A stretch of DNA of 64,000 bases from Siderastrea radians (taxonomy: Eukaryota > Cnidaria > Anthozoa > Scleractinia > Rhizangiidae): NCBI GenBank assembly GCA_964017195.1, contig OZ024898.1, positions 2,754,482 to 2,818,481 on the forward strand, read 5' to 3'. The notes beneath the pieces were generated by a model, which saw nothing but the letters and a program-made list of their open reading frames with translations, was not told where the DNA came from and made no database searches. This document shows positions 60,801 to 64,000 of this stretch, piece after piece. The first letter of the stretch is position 1, and the number at the start of each line of letters is the position of its first letter. Both the position numbers and the translations under genes were made by a program.

Positions 60801-63800
60801 AATATTATATTATGTAAACCCAGTCCCTACTTTCCACATAAGGTAATTACAAACTTTTAGTTAATTTAGTGAAGACAACCTATCCTTTGTTTGCTGTTTG
60901 CTTCATTTGTTTGTTTGTTTGTTTGTTTGTTTGTTTTCTTACTCTTGTATTCATTCTTGGTTTTCTACTCCCAATTGACTTCTCACTCGTTCCTATCTGC
61001 CATTTGTATACAGTTCATTGGGAAGCTTGGTGTCGTGCGGGATTTTGTCTCTAATGGCGATGTACTTGTTGAGTATCCCGAGAAACTATGGCGTTATAAC
61101 CCAGCAGCATTAACGAAGGTGAAGTAGTCCAACATCTGAAATGTCGTGAAGGATTCATTAGCAGTCTATCTTTTTAAAACTGAATTTTGGGAAAATCTAT
61201 TATGCCCTATGATATCATCGTACGGTATGGTATTGTATCGTATCATATGAAGAGAACATTCTCTCAATCACATCACCTTACTCATGTTATATCTTCTCTG
61301 TGATATAATTTCTTATTATAGATTCAAAAATTCAAGCGTGGAGACGAAGTTATAGTCAAAAGTGACAAAAAATTGGTTAAAGAACTCCAAGACGGCCATG
61401 GAGGCTGGAACGAGGCAATGATATCAGTGAGTGTCTTTTTCTCCTTCTTGACACTTAAGGTGTCGACGACATTTCCGTAAACTCAATGAGAGCCGCGAAT
61501 TTTTCAACTCTCGTGGATTCTCCTGAAAGCTTTAGCAGATTACAACTCCATGAGAGAAAAAAAAGAGTCTCGGGAGAGTCGACGCAGTAGAGCGCTTGTG
61601 AATTTACAAAAGAGAGGACATTTTACACACTCGTGGAAACTTGTTCTCGTTTGAACCCGAGTAAGAACCCGTGCATCATGTTCTCTGGGTGTAGAACTTT
61701 ACCTTGACTGGTTTTCCCAGCTGTATTCTTATTGTTTCTTCCTTCTACAGATTCTTGGACGCACCGGCAAAGTTCTAGAAGTTGATGGCACTGGAGACGT
61801 GGTAGTTTCAGTTGAAGGTGACAGATGGATGCTGAACCCTGCTGCAGTGACATACGTCACTGATCCAGAGACCAGCCAGACAGAGTCTGGTGGTGATGAG
61901 ATCAGCGAAGATCCACTGGGTACAATAAGATAGTTTTGTTGTTTGTGTTTTTGCTGGTTTTTCCGTTATTGCACCGACGGTCAGATACCTTCGGCACTTT
62001 GGCAGTTACTAGTTTACTAGTTTATTAGATTAGTATTATTTTTTTATAGTACTATTAGTTTTTTTTTTTCTATATTTTAATTTAGTATATTGTTATTTTG
62101 TGTCCCCAAATTAGTATGGGATTATCCCAAACTACATGGCTTGACACGTAAATAAAATTTCTTACTTACTTTTTTTTAACTTATGATCTTCTAGTTTGGG
62201 CTCTCCTTGTGAATCATACAATGTACAAGACCAGCCCAAAGACGCTTGTAGACGTGATCGTCCAACTTCGCACCGGTAGACATTTATGTCCTCTAGATCT
62301 GGTGCGCCTTTCTCGATCGATCGAAATCCCCGAAAGTTTTTGGGACAATTCTGGACGCGATAATTCAAACTGTATCTTGTAAACAAATACGTTTCTAAGA
62401 ACGAAACTCTGCTACAACTTTTCATTTGTTATCACACATGCTGAATTGGCAACAGCTTTGTAGAATGAGTGGTTCATATTTTTACAAATGGCTTTTCCTT
62501 GAAGAAACGTTTTCGCAGTTTTCACGAAACACGCGCCTGGGAATTCATTCAGGTTATACTCATTGACAAAGTCATATGTCGGCTTTTTTTTAGGTTTATT
62601 CCGTCTGTTTAGAGAATTTCTTGTACGACAAGCCATTGAACAAGGAAGTCACCATCTTGTCAGCGCTTGCAGAAACAATCAGGTTTCAAGAGTTAGAGAA
62701 ATCCTTGATGAACATCCGGAAAAGGTATGTCAAAAATGTATCATAAAAATTGTGCTCACACACTTCAGTGAAATGTGTTGTGTTGTGTAATTCTCTATTT
62801 CGTGGTTTCACTCCAAAATTGATCCAAACTTAATAATTAAAATATTATTAATTGTTGAACCAAGAAAGTCTAGTAAATGTAGGGGATGTTGAATTCCTTT
62901 TACCTTTCAGATCGATGAAATAGCGGGTGGTCATTCAGCACTTCATGTAGCTTGTCACGAGGGACACTGTGATGTCATAAGAGAGTTGATTGACAGAGGA
63001 GCTGACAAGGATACACTGGTAACAAAAATAAAAAAAATTAAGAGCAGAATTCTTTAGGAAAATCGTTGTTGCGTCTTTTAAGTTTTAAGCCGTAAGCATG
63101 TTGTTTGATATGCAATCAAGAAGCATCATTTTAAATCCATTTTAGACTTAATCCGTCTGAGGATTAAATAATCCATTTTAGATTAATCCACTTAACGATT
63201 AATTCAGTTTAGGATTAATCTGGCTTAGTATTTATCCAGAAAAGAACTAACCCAGTTTGGTATTAAGGTAATCAAGATTGCTTGGATTTCAAATTAGCCG
63301 GAAAAAATATCGTCTTATTTTTAAAGGGCCGTGCTGATTGCAATCAAGGTTGCTTGATCTGTAAATGGGATGAGAAATCCTGTACCTAAGTTCTACTGTG
63401 TTTTATTTGTCGTCGCACAGGACACACAGGGATACACAGCTATCCATCACGCTACCTATGGGTGAGTGTGCCGTTTTATGCCAGTTTCAAAATGTTCGCG
63501 GTTCAATATAGTCAGAATACGTAACAACCGGAGAGAAATTTACAATTGTTTAAAATGATCCAAAAAGTAATGAGTCTCAATTTGCAAGGTCACAAATACA
63601 AGTTATCATTCATTTTTTGATAAACTCATTACAAGGTTTGTGCTTTTGATTTTTGTAGTTGTTTTATATATGACATATAGTCATGTGACGATAAAATGTC
63701 ACAAGTAGGCTTACATCAGTACCAACGGTAATTAGGCAGATGTACAGGTACATTTTGTATAAGCTGCCTAGTCGTGACATTTTATCATCACGTGACTATA

Positions 63801-64000
63801 ACTCAAGAAAAGATCCCACATATTGTAAATTCCATCATTTTTGTGTAATAAACCAAACTTGGTTTTACAAAGATGATCACAATTCTTGGTCTCGCCTTTT
63901 CACGCTGTATGCAATTCCAAACTGTCATACTACGCACAAGGGCTGGTGAATACTTAACTTTTACTGATCACATTCTGTCGAATCCAGGGACAAAAGTGGC
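57865..64000 (+). CDS. mib: E3 ubiquitin ligase Mind bomb, 5' half
   Basis: Mind bomb proteins ubiquitinate Notch ligands (Delta, Jagged) to drive their endocytosis in the signal-sending cell. Exons: 57865-58099, 59111-59282, 59584-59821, 60397-60588, 61014-61118, 61322-61426, 61751-61919, 62594-62724, 62911-63018, 63421-63461 and 63988 to the edge. All junctions are GT-AG with matching phases and give about 503 residues so far. Domains in order: MIB/HERC2 domain (about 8-76, GTRVVRGPDWKWENQDGG), ZZ zinc finger (80-130, CDGCNQDPIVGFRWHCLTC, then CTSCY), second MIB/HERC2 (about 155-235, GAKVVRGPDWQWRDQDGG), substrate-recognition MIB repeats (about 240-400, FSTGDRVCVQV, FKRGDEVIVKS), and the first ankyrin repeats (from about 420, SALHVACHEGHCDVI, then TAIHHATYGD). 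The remaining ankyrin repeats and RING fingers lie beyond the window. I cannot tell MIB1 from MIB2 from this half. Confidence 0.93.
58168..58260 (+). repeat. Single decayed unit of the 106-bp satellite
   Basis: AAAGTACTGCTTGAGTGCTTTCATCT ... CACTGACTCAGAAGTTAGAACAC follows the satellite order (GGAAAGTACTGCTCAGTAGC, then CCACAGACTCAAAAGTTAGA). It is an isolated copy in intron 1 of the Mind bomb gene. Confidence 0.6.
60904..60938 (+). repeat. (TTTG)n microsatellite
   Basis: About eight uninterrupted TTTG units in a Mind bomb intron. A shorter GTTTGTTTG run is at about 60083-60100. Confidence 0.9.

Overview
The window is an animal nuclear sequence: AT-rich, with split genes using GT-AG introns, intronless rhodopsin-type receptor genes and dense small transposable elements. 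The gene content (an expanded melatonin-like orphan GPCR family, apextrin genes of MACPF plus ApeC type, a Mind bomb E3 ligase) points to a cnidarian, most likely a stony coral or close anthozoan. This placement is inferred from gene families, not from a database search.

Left part, 1-21.1 kb: four single-exon class A GPCR genes, three of one melatonin-like orphan clade (1-1007 minus and running off the left edge, 8647-9765 plus, 20068-21102 minus) and one of a different amine/adenosine-like type (12054-13082 minus). A segment of about 3 kb is duplicated (1453-4770 and 5913-8456). The second copy abuts the GPCR at 8647.

Middle part, 21-39.4 kb: almost gene-free and built of mobile-element debris. 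It holds two Penelope-like fragments flanked by inverted arms, pogo-type TIR elements, a tRNA-derived SINE and an old array of a ~106-bp satellite. It ends with an intact chromo-barrel/Tudor-like ORF (35667-36383) facing, tail to tail, a broken transposase of RAG1/Transib type (36877 to about 39347, minus). That transposase still shows all three acidic residues and a C-terminal zinc knuckle.

Right part, 39.7-64 kb: two apextrin paralogues stand head to head. The minus copy (39780-46966) keeps the full exon order for MACPF and ApeC but carries three frameshifts and a stop. The plus copy (52311-55749) reads cleanly but joins exons equivalent to 1, 2 and the last, so it lacks the MACPF core and the first half of ApeC. 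A 106-bp satellite array (about 51086-52010) lies just upstream of it. From 57865 to the right edge runs the 5' half of a Mind bomb gene in 11 visible exons: MIB/HERC2, ZZ finger, MIB/HERC2, MIB repeats and the first ankyrin repeats.

No rRNA gene, CRISPR array or functional tRNA gene was seen. Start codons were set at ATG. Three reading frames that look longer begin at TTG and were trimmed.
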